From JAGXFP01 sp039714535 (GTDB taxonomy: Bacteria; Desulfobacterota; Desulfobulbia; Desulfobulbales; JAGXFP01), in the NCBI GenBank assembly GCA_039714535.1, contig JBDLJC010000026.1:1-44529 (forward strand): a DNA stretch of 44,529 nucleotides. Direction: 5' to 3'. Position 1 is the first letter of the stretch. Each line of letters begins with the position of its first letter. A program made the translations under genes and the position numbers. Below, piece after piece: positions 1 through 8,659 of this stretch. The notes beneath the pieces were generated by a model that was not told the DNA's origin, made no database searches, and saw nothing but the letters and a program-made list of their open reading frames with translations.

Positions 1-70
1 TGATTTTTGCTGGTGCAGATAGTAAGACTAGTCGTTAGGACAGTTTGCCGAAGCAGGAGAAAGGATATCT

Positions 71-182
71 GCCGCGAAGCGGCTTACTTGAACCAATAAA
101 TTCACTTGACCGCAAGAACGCATGCAAGTGAGGGGTCAAAGTGAGGGGTCAGGTCTTGAAAAGTAATATTCTATCTGATAGA
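71..182. repeat. RAYT-associated upstream repeats and hairpins
   Basis: Several short repeats sit directly before the transposase gene. GCCGC-GAA-GCGGC forms a hairpin at 71-83. CACTTG (103-108) and CAAGTG (125-130) are inverted. AAGTGAGGGGTCA occurs as two perfect tandem 13-bp copies at 126-138 and 139-151. TCTATC-T-GATAGA is a palindrome at 170-182, eight bases before the start codon. Genes of this transposase family are commonly flanked by the REP/palindromic sequences they act on, so these are candidate recognition elements. Whether they recur in the genome cannot be seen here. Confidence 0.45.
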
Positions 183-190
183 GTGTTGGC

Positions 191-1036
191 ATGGCACGAC
201 CACTGAGACTGGAATATCCAGGAGCAATTTATCATATTACCTCGCGGGGCAATGCCCGCGAGGATATTGTTTTGAACAATGAAGACAGGAAACTGTTTCT
301 CTCCATTCTTGCAGCTACAGTGGAACGCTATAACTGGTTCTGCCATTCATACTGTCTAATGGATAATCATTATCATCTTTTAATTGAAACTCCGGCCCCC
401 AACCTCTCAAGGGGAATGCGTCAACTAAACGGTGTTTATACCCAGGCCTTTAATCGAAGCCATAAGCGGGTAGGGCATGTTTTTCAGGGGAGATATAAAT
501 CAATACTAGTTGAAGGAGGGGCTCATCTTCTGGAATTGTGCCGCTATATTGTTTTGAATCCAGTCAAAGCTGATATGGTGAAACGGCCGGAAGATTGGCC
601 GTGGAGCAGTTACAATGCTATTAGTGGATTGAGCAATGCGACGGACTTTCTGTCAATTGGCTGGATATTGGGGCAGTTTTCAAGCAAGAAAAAACAGGCC
701 AGAAAACGTTATATAGAATTCGTAAATGATGGAATGCAGGCTAGAGACCCCTGGCAGCAGCTACAAGGCCAGATATTTTTTGGCAGCAGTCAGTTTGTCG
801 CAAGGATGCGGGAACTTTTGGGCGAGAAGAAGGAAGTCGGCGAGATTCCTAAGGAGCAACGCTATCCGGGGCGACCTCCACTGCCGGATTTATTCGGGAC
901 GATTAACGATAAGCAAGATCGGAACAAAAAAATAGCAATTGCTCATCTTGAACACGGGTATACTTTGATAGAGATATCTGTGGCTTTGGGTATCCATTAC
1001 ACAACGGTGAGCAAGGTGGTCAAACGGCTAGCGTAG
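191..1036 (+). CDS. REP-associated tyrosine transposase (RAYT, Y1_Tnp/IS200-like)
   Basis: 281 aa. A single-strand DNA transposase of the HUH/Y1 family, which cuts and rejoins hairpin DNA through a covalent phosphotyrosine. The metal-binding HUH motif is H60-Y61-H62 in MDNHYHLLIE, and the nucleophile is probably Y119 in ELCRYIVLNPVKADMV; both are intact. The N-terminus (MARPLRLEYPGAIYHIT) is typical of the family. Residues ~245-281 carry a helix-turn-helix (IEISVALGIHYTTVSKVVKR), as in longer RAYTs. No IS terminal repeats of a mobile copy are seen, which fits RAYTs: they usually sit singly in the chromosome and mobilise REP elements rather than themselves. The ATG follows a palindrome and has no strong ribosome site. 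The gene lies opposite to the housekeeping block next to it. Confidence 0.88.
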   Translation: MARPLRLEYPGAIYHITSRGNAREDIVLNNEDRKLFLSILAATVERYNWFCHSYCLMDNHYHLLIETPAPNLSRGMRQLNGVYTQAFNRSHKRVGHVFQGRYKSILVEGGAHLLELCRYIVLNPVKADMVKRPEDWPWSSYNAISGLSNATDFLSIGWILGQFSSKKKQARKRYIEFVNDGMQARDPWQQLQGQIFFGSSQFVARMRELLGEKKEVGEIPKEQRYPGRPPLPDLFGTINDKQDRNKKIAIAHLEHGYTLIEISVALGIHYTTVSKVVKRLA

Positions 1037-1271
1037 ATATTATTTTAATGGTGACCCTGTGTGCTATGCAAGCGGTAAATCAAGGCCATTAATTTGAGAG
1101 TATTTACCCTTAAACAAGAGAATATCGAATATTGAACAAGAAATTTTGAACCGCAGAGGTAGAAGAAAACACTTTGAAATTCGACATTTATTGTTGGAGT
1201 CTTCACTTATCTCAGATATTCTGAGGTCGGTTTTAACGAAATTTCATTAAGTTAATGACATCGAGTTACAG
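1037..1271. other. Intergenic stretch with AT-rich repeat-like sequence
   Basis: No gene is visible in these 235 bases. AACAAGA occurs at 1114-1120 region and again at 1135-1141, flanking AATATCGAATATT (1121-1133). CTCAG-ATATT-CTGAG is a palindrome at 1211-1225. The sequence resembles dispersed intergenic repeats that I recall from Desulfobacterota genomes, but this is memory and not a search result. Confidence 0.3.
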
Positions 1272-1300
1272 CTTGCCTACATCGGGCCGAGGTAGGCAAG
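1272..1300 (-). terminator. Hairpin across the end of the amidase gene
   Basis: CTTGCCTAC (1272-1280) and GTAGGCAAG (1292-1300) are perfect 9-bp inverted arms around an 11-nt loop. They overlap the last codons and stop of the minus-strand amidase gene. No T-run follows on the minus strand, so this is either a non-canonical terminator or an mRNA 3'-end stabiliser for the phosphodiesterase-HIT-mutS-amidase unit. Confidence 0.45.
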
Positions 1301-3124
1301 GTTAAGTTCACTGGCATAATTGGAAATGCCGACAACCAATTGGTCTGAAACCCTCCCCAGATAGTCGTTTGAGCGTAGCCACTTTGCCTCAGTCGGATTA
1401 CTGATGAAGGCTATTTCTGTCAGGATTGCCGGCATCTCGGCGCCGATCAGGACGATAAAAGGCGCAGTTTTAACCCCGAGGTTTTTTATCTTATACTTGG
1501 GGCGGAGCCCATCGACCATATTATCCTGAACGTATTCAGCCAATTTTATGGACTCGCTTTTTTTGCTGTTCTGGATGAGATCGAGAAGTATGGATTGCAG
1601 GTCGCTCATCTTGCTGGTGGTGGTTGCGTTTTCCCGGGCCGCCAAGGCCATGGCATTTTTACTCCGGGCCTGAGCCAGAATGTAGGTTTCTATCCCTCGG
1701 GCTTTTTTGGTGGGGGCGGCGTTAACATGGATGGAGATGAATAGGTCTCCTTCCTTGCTATTGGCGATGGCGGTGCGTTCCTCCAGGGGGATGAAGACAT
1801 CACTGTCTCTGGTCAGGATTACTTCAACACCAAGCCTCTCCTTTAATTTCCGGGAGAGCTGCTTGGCTATCTTCAGGACAATATCCTTCTCCAGCAGCCC
1901 GTTTTTGCCGCGGGCGCCTGAGTCCTTACCGCCATGGCCGGGATCCAGAATAATCCGTTTGATGCCCAGGCCAAGTTGCTGGGCCAGGGACGGCACCACT
2001 TTGTTTGAATCTGCAATGCTAGGGTTAACCGCTATTTTGGCGTTGGCCCTGAGCGGGGCATGGGATGGTTGTTGGGCAGACGGGGCGCGGGCTGCTGGCG
2101 GTGCTTTCGCGGTTTGCGGGGCGGGTGCCGCTTGCTCTTCATCCCTTTTTTGTCCTTTGAGGTCAATAACGATCCGGAAGGGATTTTGCAGGCTGAATAT
2201 CTTGTAGTCTGACAGGGAGACGGTATCCAGAACCACCCTGGTTATATCGGGTGAATGTTGGCCGCTTCTTACTCTTTTCAGGAGACCGTCATTGATCGGA
2301 ATCGGGGCCTGCAGTTCCGGGGCAATCCGGCAGTTTTCCAGGTCGATATAGAGTCGCCGGGGGGCATTGGCGGTTTTCTTGAGAAGATTTTCCCGGTACT
2401 TGACCGGGGTGTTGGTTTCAATGACCACCCTGGTATAGTTGCTGCTTGACCAGTAGCGTAATGGTTTAAGCGAAGCCTTGCCGGCAGTGCTGGGGGGGCT
2501 GACTGCCACGGGAGTCTTTGTGTTGATTCTGGTTTTTTTATTGCCGGATAAGAGGACGGTGGCATTTTGTTTGCTGGTTCCGGTGATTTTATCAAGGGCA
2601 ACAGTGGCGGCCGGAACCATGTCGCCATCCGGATAAAGTCTAAGCAATCGTTTGAAGAATCTAGCCGCCTTCTTGCGGTTTTGGCGGTCCTTCAGATGGA
2701 TATTGGCGATGGCCAATAGCGCGTCATCGGCCAGGCGGTCTTTCGAGTAGAGGGAAACGATGTCCTCGTAGTAGGCGATTGACTCGCCGAGATCCATCGG
2801 GTTATTGAACTGTCCGTACATCTCGTGATAGAGCCTGGCCATCATGAAAAGAGCTGACGGCGCCAGCCGGTGGGATTGATCGGCCCGGTAAATATTGCGG
2901 AATTTTGTGATGGCGGCAAGCCAGTTTTGCCGTTCCGCGGCCAGGGTTTTATTATCTGATAATGTCTGATGGTATTGCTTGGCCTGATAATATTTGCTGG
3001 CCGTGTCGCTCTTGTTAATGGCTGATTGGGCCGGTAGTGGCGCAATTAAGAGACATAGCGCGGCCAGACAGGCGGCAAAGCGTCTTAAGGAGAACATTTT
3101 ATGTTTATGCGGATAACTCATCAT
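1277..3124 (-). CDS. amiC: N-acetylmuramoyl-L-alanine amidase (AmiC-type, TPR + AMIN + Amidase_3)
   Basis: 615 aa. A periplasmic zinc amidase that cleaves the lactyl-amide bond between MurNAc and the stem peptide during septum splitting. A Sec signal lies at ~12-35 (cleavage near PAQSA). Residues ~40-180 are TPR-like helices (repeated YY/A..P pattern), ~221-322 an AMIN peptidoglycan-targeting domain, 323-380 an Ala/Pro-rich linker and ~388-610 the Amidase_3 catalytic domain. Expected zinc ligands and catalytic Glu are H397 (LDPGHGG), E412 (LLEKDI), H466 (SIHVNA) and E570 (LTEIAFISN). The TPR region makes it longer than the E. coli AmiC (~420 aa); this arrangement is common in Desulfobacterota. 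Last gene of the minus-strand unit, 32 bp after mutS. The double ATG at the start has only a weak AAGAAG ribosome site; M10 is an alternative start. Confidence 0.9.
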   Translation of the reverse strand: MMSYPHKHKMFSLRRFAACLAALCLLIAPLPAQSAINKSDTASKYYQAKQYHQTLSDNKTLAAERQNWLAAITKFRNIYRADQSHRLAPSALFMMARLYHEMYGQFNNPMDLGESIAYYEDIVSLYSKDRLADDALLAIANIHLKDRQNRKKAARFFKRLLRLYPDGDMVPAATVALDKITGTSKQNATVLLSGNKKTRINTKTPVAVSPPSTAGKASLKPLRYWSSSNYTRVVIETNTPVKYRENLLKKTANAPRRLYIDLENCRIAPELQAPIPINDGLLKRVRSGQHSPDITRVVLDTVSLSDYKIFSLQNPFRIVIDLKGQKRDEEQAAPAPQTAKAPPAARAPSAQQPSHAPLRANAKIAVNPSIADSNKVVPSLAQQLGLGIKRIILDPGHGGKDSGARGKNGLLEKDIVLKIAKQLSRKLKERLGVEVILTRDSDVFIPLEERTAIANSKEGDLFISIHVNAAPTKKARGIETYILAQARSKNAMALAARENATTTSKMSDLQSILLDLIQNSKKSESIKLAEYVQDNMVDGLRPKYKIKNLGVKTAPFIVLIGAEMPAILTEIAFISNPTEAKWLRSNDYLGRVSDQLVVGISNYASELNLAYLGPM

Positions 3125-3156
3125 GTTGATTTCTTCTTTTCAGCTGATATAGCCGA

Positions 3157-5778
3157 TCAAACCCTTTCATTCAACTCTTTTAACTCATAAAGTACCGCCA
3201 GGGCATCAAGGGGAGTCAGACTGTCCGGCTGCAATTCGTCAAGTCTCCGCCGCACTGGGTGGGGGTCGGGGCTGAACAGGCCGAGCTGACTGGGATGGGC
3301 AGAGTCAGCGCTGCCCCTGCCGGCAATCCGCGGTTCACCATGTTGGTTTAGTTCGCCACTTTCGATATTACGGAGAATCTCATGGGCCCTGGCTACGACC
3401 TGTGGAGGCACCCCGGCCAGGGCTGCTACTTGGATGCCGTAACTGCGATTGGTTCCGCCGGGCAGCAGTTTATGGAGAAAGACGATGGTGTCGTTCCATT
3501 CGCGGACCGCAATATTGTAATTCTTGACCCGGTCGTAGGTCATGGCCAGTTCCGTCAGTTCGTGGTAATGGGTGGCGAAGATGGTCTTGACGCCCTTGCC
3601 ATTCTTGTTGACCAGGTCCTCGGTCACGGCCCAGGCGATGGAGAGGCCGTCGAAGGTGCTGGTGCCGCGACCGATCTCATCAAGAATTACCAGGCTGCGT
3701 TCCGTGGCATTGTTGAGGATATTAGCGGTCTCATTCATCTCGACCATAAAAGTTGACTGGGCCTTGCGCAGGTCGTCCATGGCCCCGACCCGGGTGAAGA
3801 TTCGATCGACCACTCCAATCCGGGCCTCGGCGGCTGGCACCATACTGCCCATCTGGGCCATGAGGACGATCAGGGCGGTCTGTCGGAGCACTGTTGATTT
3901 ACCGGCCATATTCGGGCCGGTGATGATCAGGACCTCTTCGCTGCTCTGGTCGAGATGGACATCGTTGGGGACGAAGCGGCCGGTCGGCAGGGCCTGCTCG
4001 ATAACGGGATGGCGGCCCTCGGCAATCGTGATTTCTTCGGAATTGTCAACCGTTGGCCGGACATAATGGTTACGCCGGGCCACTTCGGCCAGACAGCAGA
4101 AGAAATCCAGTTCTGCGACATATGCAGCCGCTCGGAGAATCCTCGAACTCTGCCCGGCAACTTTCGCTCTGATCTCGCAGAACAGCTGGTATTCAAGGTC
4201 CAGGCGTTTGTCCTGGGCGCTAAGGACCTTTTCTTCGAATTCCTTGAGTTCAGGGGTAATAAAGCGCTCGGCATTGACCAGGGTCTGTTTGCGGATGAAA
4301 TAGTCGGGTACCTCGGCCTGTCTGGCCTTGGATACTTCCAGATAATAACCGAAGACCTTGTTGAAGCCGATCTTGAGGTTGCTGATGCCGGTTTTTTCTT
4401 TCTCCCGGTTTTCCAGGTCAAGGATGAGGTTCTTGCCCTGGGTCAGGAGGGTCACCAGCTCGTCAAGCTCAGCGTTATAGCCTTCCTTGATCAGACCGCC
4501 TTCCCGCAGGGTGATCGGAGCATCTTCCCGGATAGTCTCTTCGAGTAATTGCCGGATATCGGCCAGATCATCGAGCCGGGTGCATTCCTCCGCCATTATC
4601 GAGGCGGCTTCGGCGGTCTCCTTCAAGGCGGGTAATTGCTTTAGAGAATATTTGAGCGCCTTTAAATCACGACCGTTGCCGCTGCCCAGTACGATCCGGC
4701 TGTTAAGACGCTCCAGATCATAGACGTTGTCCAGCAGCTCACGCAGTTCCACGCAATAACCATGGTGTCTGACCAGTTGCTCGATGGTGTCGAGACGACG
4801 GTTGATCGAGGCAATATTCTGCAGGGGGAAAAGCAGGTTGCGCTTTAACAAGCGGGCGCCCATCGGGGTGCAGGTTCGGTCCAGGCAATGGAGCAGCGAG
4901 CCCTCCCTCTGGCCGCCGATCAGGGTCTGGGTCAGTTCAAGGTTGCGCCGGGACGAATCATCGACCATCAGAACATCATCAATAAAGAGGGGCGATAAGC
5001 GCTCGATGTGGCTTAAGTCGGTTTTCTGGGTGTCATTGAGATACTGGAGCAGCCCGCCGGCTGCGGTAAGTCCGGAGTTGAGGTGGTCGCAGCCGAATCC
5101 GGCCAGATTGGCGGTCTGGAAATGTTCGAGCAATCTCTCCCGGCCCGTGTCCTCCTGAAAGAAGCCGGTGGCCCGCTTGGTTATGCAGATGGAGGGGAGC
5201 AGGCCCAGATTATCGGGCAGGCTGGCGTGGTCATCCGGTTCGATCAGGAGCTCGGCGGGCATCATCCGATTAAGCTCATCGATCAGATCCTCACTTTCTT
5301 CCCTCTCCGCAACGAGAAACTCGCCGGTTGAAAGGTCGAGAAAGCTTAAGCCCCACACTTTGCGCAATTGGCAGACGGCAGCCAGATAGCGGTTGCTTTT
5401 ATCATCCAGGACCTGCTCTTCGGTGACCAGCCCGGGGGTGACCACCCGCACCACCTCGCGTTTGACCACGCCGGTGGCCAGTTTGGGATCTTCGACCTGC
5501 TCGCAGACCGCCACTCGGTGTCCGGCATTAACCAGTTTGGCGAGGTAGCTGGCGCCGGCGTGGTGCGGGATGCCGCACAGAGGGATTCGATCTTCTTCTT
5601 TATCTTTGCTGTTTCGGCAGGTGAGGGTGATGCCCAGGACCTTGGAGGCAATCTTGGCGTCATCGAAGAACATCTCATAGAAGTCGCCCAAGCGGTAGAA
5701 GAGGATGGCATCCTGATGTTGTTCTTTGATGGCCAGATACTGCTTGAGCATTGGCGTTAATTTGGGGGATTTGCTCAT
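3157..5778 (-). CDS. mutS: DNA mismatch repair ATPase MutS
   Basis: 873 aa, full length for MutS1. It recognises base mismatches and small loops and recruits MutL. The mismatch-reading F-x-E motif is F33-Y34-E35 in GDFYEMF. Connector, lever and clamp domains follow (~130-540). The ABC-type ATPase has Walker A G621-PNMAGKST and Walker B VILDE (D700/E701), then GRGTSTFDG and the ATHYHELTEL switch. The C-terminal ~60 residues hold the dimerisation/beta-clamp-binding region (QLGLF). No truncation is seen. It starts 11 bp after the HIT gene stop and is probably translated from the shared mRNA, since its own ribosome site is weak. Long ORFs on the opposite strand are coding shadows. Confidence 0.97.
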   Translation of the reverse strand: MSKSPKLTPMLKQYLAIKEQHQDAILFYRLGDFYEMFFDDAKIASKVLGITLTCRNSKDKEEDRIPLCGIPHHAGASYLAKLVNAGHRVAVCEQVEDPKLATGVVKREVVRVVTPGLVTEEQVLDDKSNRYLAAVCQLRKVWGLSFLDLSTGEFLVAEREESEDLIDELNRMMPAELLIEPDDHASLPDNLGLLPSICITKRATGFFQEDTGRERLLEHFQTANLAGFGCDHLNSGLTAAGGLLQYLNDTQKTDLSHIERLSPLFIDDVLMVDDSSRRNLELTQTLIGGQREGSLLHCLDRTCTPMGARLLKRNLLFPLQNIASINRRLDTIEQLVRHHGYCVELRELLDNVYDLERLNSRIVLGSGNGRDLKALKYSLKQLPALKETAEAASIMAEECTRLDDLADIRQLLEETIREDAPITLREGGLIKEGYNAELDELVTLLTQGKNLILDLENREKEKTGISNLKIGFNKVFGYYLEVSKARQAEVPDYFIRKQTLVNAERFITPELKEFEEKVLSAQDKRLDLEYQLFCEIRAKVAGQSSRILRAAAYVAELDFFCCLAEVARRNHYVRPTVDNSEEITIAEGRHPVIEQALPTGRFVPNDVHLDQSSEEVLIITGPNMAGKSTVLRQTALIVLMAQMGSMVPAAEARIGVVDRIFTRVGAMDDLRKAQSTFMVEMNETANILNNATERSLVILDEIGRGTSTFDGLSIAWAVTEDLVNKNGKGVKTIFATHYHELTELAMTYDRVKNYNIAVREWNDTIVFLHKLLPGGTNRSYGIQVAALAGVPPQVVARAHEILRNIESGELNQHGEPRIAGRGSADSAHPSQLGLFSPDPHPVRRRLDELQPDSLTPLDALAVLYELKELNERV

Positions 5779-5789
5779 GATAATTATAG

Positions 5790-6296
5790 TTACTGCGCTT
5801 CCGGTTTAATAATGGCTTGAAAATCGTCAAGCAACCGTGCAAAAGTTTGCTCAATATGTTCCGGGATGGTGCGAATATCTCCTACGGTGGTCATGAAATT
5901 GTGATCGCCGTCCCATCTGGGTACGATGTGGAAGTGGAGATGGTCGGCCAGACCGGCCCCGGCAGTGACGCCAAGGTTCAGACCAATATTAAAACCGTCC
6001 GGTTGCAGTTTGTGCTTGAGGATGGCTGTGCACTTTCTGATCATCCTCATTAGCTGGTTGGCCTCGGTCTCGTTGAGATCTGTCAGGTCGGCCAGATGAC
6101 GGGCCGGTGCTACCAGCAGATGCCCGTTGCTATAAGGGAACCGGTTCAGCAGAACCACGGTAAAATGATCCCGGCAGAGAATAAGGTTTTCGCGGTCGTA
6201 TAACTGGTCTGGGCTTGCGTCAAATATGCAGCCCTCGAATTTTTTCTCATGGCCGAGCACATATGACATACGCCATGGCGCCCAGAGGTTCTTCAT
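5790..6296 (-). CDS. HIT family nucleotide hydrolase/phosphorylase
   Basis: 168 aa. Histidine-triad protein of the Ap4A-phosphorylase/FHIT-like branch, which acts on nucleoside phosphate-X substrates; the exact substrate cannot be read from sequence. The catalytic triad is H119-L-H121-F-H123 in ADHLHFHIVPRW. The N-terminal MKNLWAPWRMSYV is a hallmark of this bacterial subfamily, and GHLLVAPARH is the usual strand before the helix. It overlaps the phosphodiesterase stop by 4 bp (ATGA) and has a GGAG ribosome site 6 bp before the ATG, so the two are translationally coupled. Placement before mutS probably reflects a shared promoter and not a shared pathway. Confidence 0.9.
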   Translation of the reverse strand: MKNLWAPWRMSYVLGHEKKFEGCIFDASPDQLYDRENLILCRDHFTVVLLNRFPYSNGHLLVAPARHLADLTDLNETEANQLMRMIRKCTAILKHKLQPDGFNIGLNLGVTAGAGLADHLHFHIVPRWDGDHNFMTTVGDIRTIPEHIEQTFARLLDDFQAIIKPEAQ

Positions 6297-6778
6297 GGTA
6301 GCTCCGGGACTCGTTTGATCCGGCCATGTAGTTCGCTGTCAATCTCCAAGATGGCGTAGGTCCCGGAACTGCCGAAACTGCCGGGGTTGATGAACAGGAT
6401 GTGGCCGACCCGGTGACAGACGGCTTTATGGGTGTGGCCGTAAACTATGCAATCGGCTTCGGCGAATTCGCTGAAGAGACGGTCTTCAATGTCGTGGTAG
6501 CCGTAGCCATAGCCATGGGTAAGAATTATGGTGAAGTTGTTGATGGTGATTTTACGTACGGCTGGAAACTGGTTGCGGGATGACATATCACACATATTGC
6601 CGTGGACGGCATACAGCTCCTTACCTTGAAATGCACTAAGGATGGCTTCACTTGTAAGGTCACCGGCATGGAAAATTATTGAAACATCTCTGAAACACGT
6701 CTCGACATGAGCTTTGAATAGCTCAGATGGTTGGGACAGATGGGTGTCGGACAGAATGCCGATCCTGGTTGGCGCCAT
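6293..6778 (-). CDS. YfcE/MJ0936-type metallophosphoesterase
   Basis: 161 aa, a complete single-domain calcineurin-like phosphodiesterase (YfcE/MJ0936 family, ~160-185 aa). Metal ligands are visible in order: D11 and H13 (ILSDTH), D40 (HAGD), N61 (HGN), H88 (ILTHG) and H115/H117 (GHTH). Family members hydrolyse phosphodiesters such as bis-pNPP with Mn2+; the physiological substrate is usually unknown. It is the first gene of a four-gene minus-strand unit (phosphodiesterase, HIT, mutS, amidase) and follows the sigma-70-like promoter at 6824-6851. The ribosome site is weak. Confidence 0.9.
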   Translation of the reverse strand: MAPTRIGILSDTHLSQPSELFKAHVETCFRDVSIIFHAGDLTSEAILSAFQGKELYAVHGNMCDMSSRNQFPAVRKITINNFTIILTHGYGYGYHDIEDRLFSEFAEADCIVYGHTHKAVCHRVGHILFINPGSFGSSGTYAILEIDSELHGRIKRVPELP

Positions 6779-6823
6779 TACATATTTGTTCTGCTTTGAA
6801 GGTGGATGAAAGTAATTAGTGAG

Positions 6824-6851
6824 ATATTAACTTAAAAATAGAAAAAGTCAA
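6824..6851 (-). promoter_or_regulatory. Sigma-70-type promoter for the phosphodiesterase-HIT-mutS-amidase unit
   Basis: Read on the minus strand, TTGACT (6851-6846) and TAATAT (6829-6824) are separated by 16 bp. That is five of six bases of the -35 consensus and a good -10. The predicted start is ~40 nt before the phosphodiesterase ATG at 6778. The promoter lies in the 124-bp gap between DUF167 and this gene. Confidence 0.62.
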
Positions 6852-6902
6852 TGCGGTCAGAGGGTTAGCCTGATCTGTATATCCGGGGTGCTGCTGATAT
6901 AG

Positions 6903-7205
6903 TTATAGGCAAAGAAGGGGGGTAAGGATTCGCCTAATCTCATCCTGAGTGATGCCGGTAACGGCGAGCCTTTTATGGCGACCCTGGTGACCGCTTAGCA
7001 GAGTGATTGCAGATTTAGGGATTTTGAAGAGTTTGGACATGAAAGCCGTTACTTGGGCATTGGCCTTGCCTTCAATCGGGGGGGAGGTGATGGTTAGTTT
7101 GATCGAGCCATCATGCAGGCCGACTACCCGGGTACGGGAGGATTTCGGCTGGACGTAAAGATTAAGGATTACCTGCTGGCTTCCTTTGGCGGTCAGATAT
7201 GGCAT
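6903..7205 (-). CDS. DUF167/YggU family protein
   Basis: 100 aa, the usual family length. The family signature is present: PKSSRTRVVGLHDG, then ITSPPIEGKANAQVTAFMS and ALTLLSG..GRHKRLAVTGI-like sequence. The molecular function of DUF167 proteins is unknown. In many Desulfobacterota and other bacteria the gene follows yggT and divIVA, as here (39 bp after divIVA), which suggests a link to envelope or division genes. Confidence 0.88.
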   Translation of the reverse strand: MPYLTAKGSQQVILNLYVQPKSSRTRVVGLHDGSIKLTITSPPIEGKANAQVTAFMSKLFKIPKSAITLLSGHQGRHKRLAVTGITQDEIRRILTPLLCL

Positions 7206-7244
7206 GGAAAATGGAAGTGTTTTCCGAGGGGCAGAGACCGGGTT

Positions 7245-8153
7245 TCAGCTGGTCTTGTCATCTTCGCTGATGGAGACGGATGGCTCCAACTCGTCCAAGG
7301 GGTCCTCGAAGGAAAACAGCATCTCTTCTTCTCCTTCTAAATCGGTGATGGGGACGGAGGGGCTTAGATTATCGTCATCATCCAAATCCAAAGGCTCGAT
7401 ATCGGTCAGGTTAAGAGTGACGGGCTGGTCCGGGTCATCAAGCGGGGCCTCAGCGGTTTGCTCGTTGGACAGCTCGATTTTTTCGTAGAGATCTTCCAGG
7501 TCGTGGTCACCAATATCTTCGGTTGGAGCTAAGGTAAGAGATTCTTCTTCCGAAGTTGGTGGAGTGAATTCTTCTATCTGGGGCAGAGGGCCAAGGGCCT
7601 TAAGGGTTGTGGGCACGGCCTCGTCGATATGGTCAAGATAGTTGTTGAGAAGTTGGCGCATGTCAGTCATGACTCGGCCTTTTATCTCGATCAGGCGATT
7701 GATGCCGCTGGTCAACTCCAGATGCTCTTTCTGGGAATCTTCAAGGATTTGCCGAGCTTCAGTTTCGGCGTTGACCCGGAGGTCTGCCGCTTCCTGCTGG
7801 GATTTTTCGACAAGTTCATCAACCTCCTGGCGAATTTCGACCTCCAGTTCCTCAGCCGTTGCCCTGGCGTTCGTCAGCAGTTCATCAGCCTCCTGACGGC
7901 TTTTGGCCTGCATCTCGTCACTTATTCTCTGGGCCGATAAAATGGCACTCTGAAAGGCCTGTTCTTTGTTTCTATAGTTGGCTAACTCCTTCTCCATGGC
8001 TTCGATCTTTTCCAGGAGTTGTTTGTTTTCCAGGGAGACGATCAGGAGTTCTTCCGCGATTTTTTCCAGGAATTTATCGACTTCGTCCATGTCGAAACCG
8101 CGCATGCGGACGTGGAATTGTTTGGACTGGATGTCTTGTGGGGTAATCGTCAT
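7245..8153 (-). CDS. DivIVA domain protein with long acidic tail
   Basis: 302 aa. The N-terminal DivIVA membrane-curvature/pole-binding domain is at ~1-60 (MTITPQDIQSKQFHVRMRGFD, then EVDKFLEKIAEEL). A long coiled coil follows to ~175, rich in Glu/Gln/Ala heptads. The last ~120 residues are acidic and probably disordered (LDLDDDDNLSP, EGEEEMLFSFEDP). In Gram-positives DivIVA marks poles and septa; in Desulfobacterota the short coiled-coil homologues are little studied. It has a strong AGAGGAG ribosome site and lies 31 bp after yggT. A division or envelope scaffold role is inferred. Confidence 0.9.
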   Translation of the reverse strand: MTITPQDIQSKQFHVRMRGFDMDEVDKFLEKIAEELLIVSLENKQLLEKIEAMEKELANYRNKEQAFQSAILSAQRISDEMQAKSRQEADELLTNARATAEELEVEIRQEVDELVEKSQQEAADLRVNAETEARQILEDSQKEHLELTSGINRLIEIKGRVMTDMRQLLNNYLDHIDEAVPTTLKALGPLPQIEEFTPPTSEEESLTLAPTEDIGDHDLEDLYEKIELSNEQTAEAPLDDPDQPVTLNLTDIEPLDLDDDDNLSPSVPITDLEGEEEMLFSFEDPLDELEPSVSISEDDKTS

Positions 8154-8184
8154 ATTTCTACTCCTCTTTATGACCGATCATGAC

Positions 8185-8484
8185 TTATCCGATAGCACGG
8201 GCAAGTTGCTGCAGGGTTGGCACGATAAAACTTCTCAGGAATAATATGGCAACGATCAGCACCATTGGTGAAAAATCAATGCCACCGCCTAATGTTGGCA
8301 CCACTCTGCGTATCCTGGCCAGCAGCGGTTCGGTTGCTTCAAAGACAAAGCGGACAATAGGGTTGTAGGGATCGGCGCTGACCCAGGAGACAATGGCTCT
8401 GCCGATTATGATCCAGATATAAGCGCCTAAAACCAGGTCCACCAGAGTGGCTATGGCACCGATAAAATTGCTGATAACGAACAT
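8185..8484 (-). CDS. yggT: YggT family inner-membrane protein
   Basis: 99 aa with two hydrophobic segments (~3-32 and ~70-92) and the family motifs SWVSADPYNPIVRF, TEPLLARIRRVVPTLGGG and DFSPMVLI. YggT-type proteins are small membrane proteins linked to osmotic stress or, as YlmG, to division and cofactor distribution. Half-length (single YGGT domain) forms like this are common. The ribosome site AGGAGGT is strong. First gene of yggT-divIVA-DUF167. The 175-bp gap upstream, to the end of metG, is AT-rich and holds no visible gene. Confidence 0.9.
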   Translation of the reverse strand: MFVISNFIGAIATLVDLVLGAYIWIIIGRAIVSWVSADPYNPIVRFVFEATEPLLARIRRVVPTLGGGIDFSPMVLIVAILFLRSFIVPTLQQLARAIG

Positions 8485-8659
8485 GGATTCGGTAAAACCT
8501 CCTCAGGTTTCATTGTTTAATGATTCTTTTAAATAATAATCTATTAAAAAACAGCGGCTTAGGCAAGAAAACAAATTTTATTGGTAAATTAGCAAGCAGG
8601 TAAAATTGTTATAAGCAATTAGCTTAAACAATCAGGGGGCCGAGTGATTTATCTCGCGA

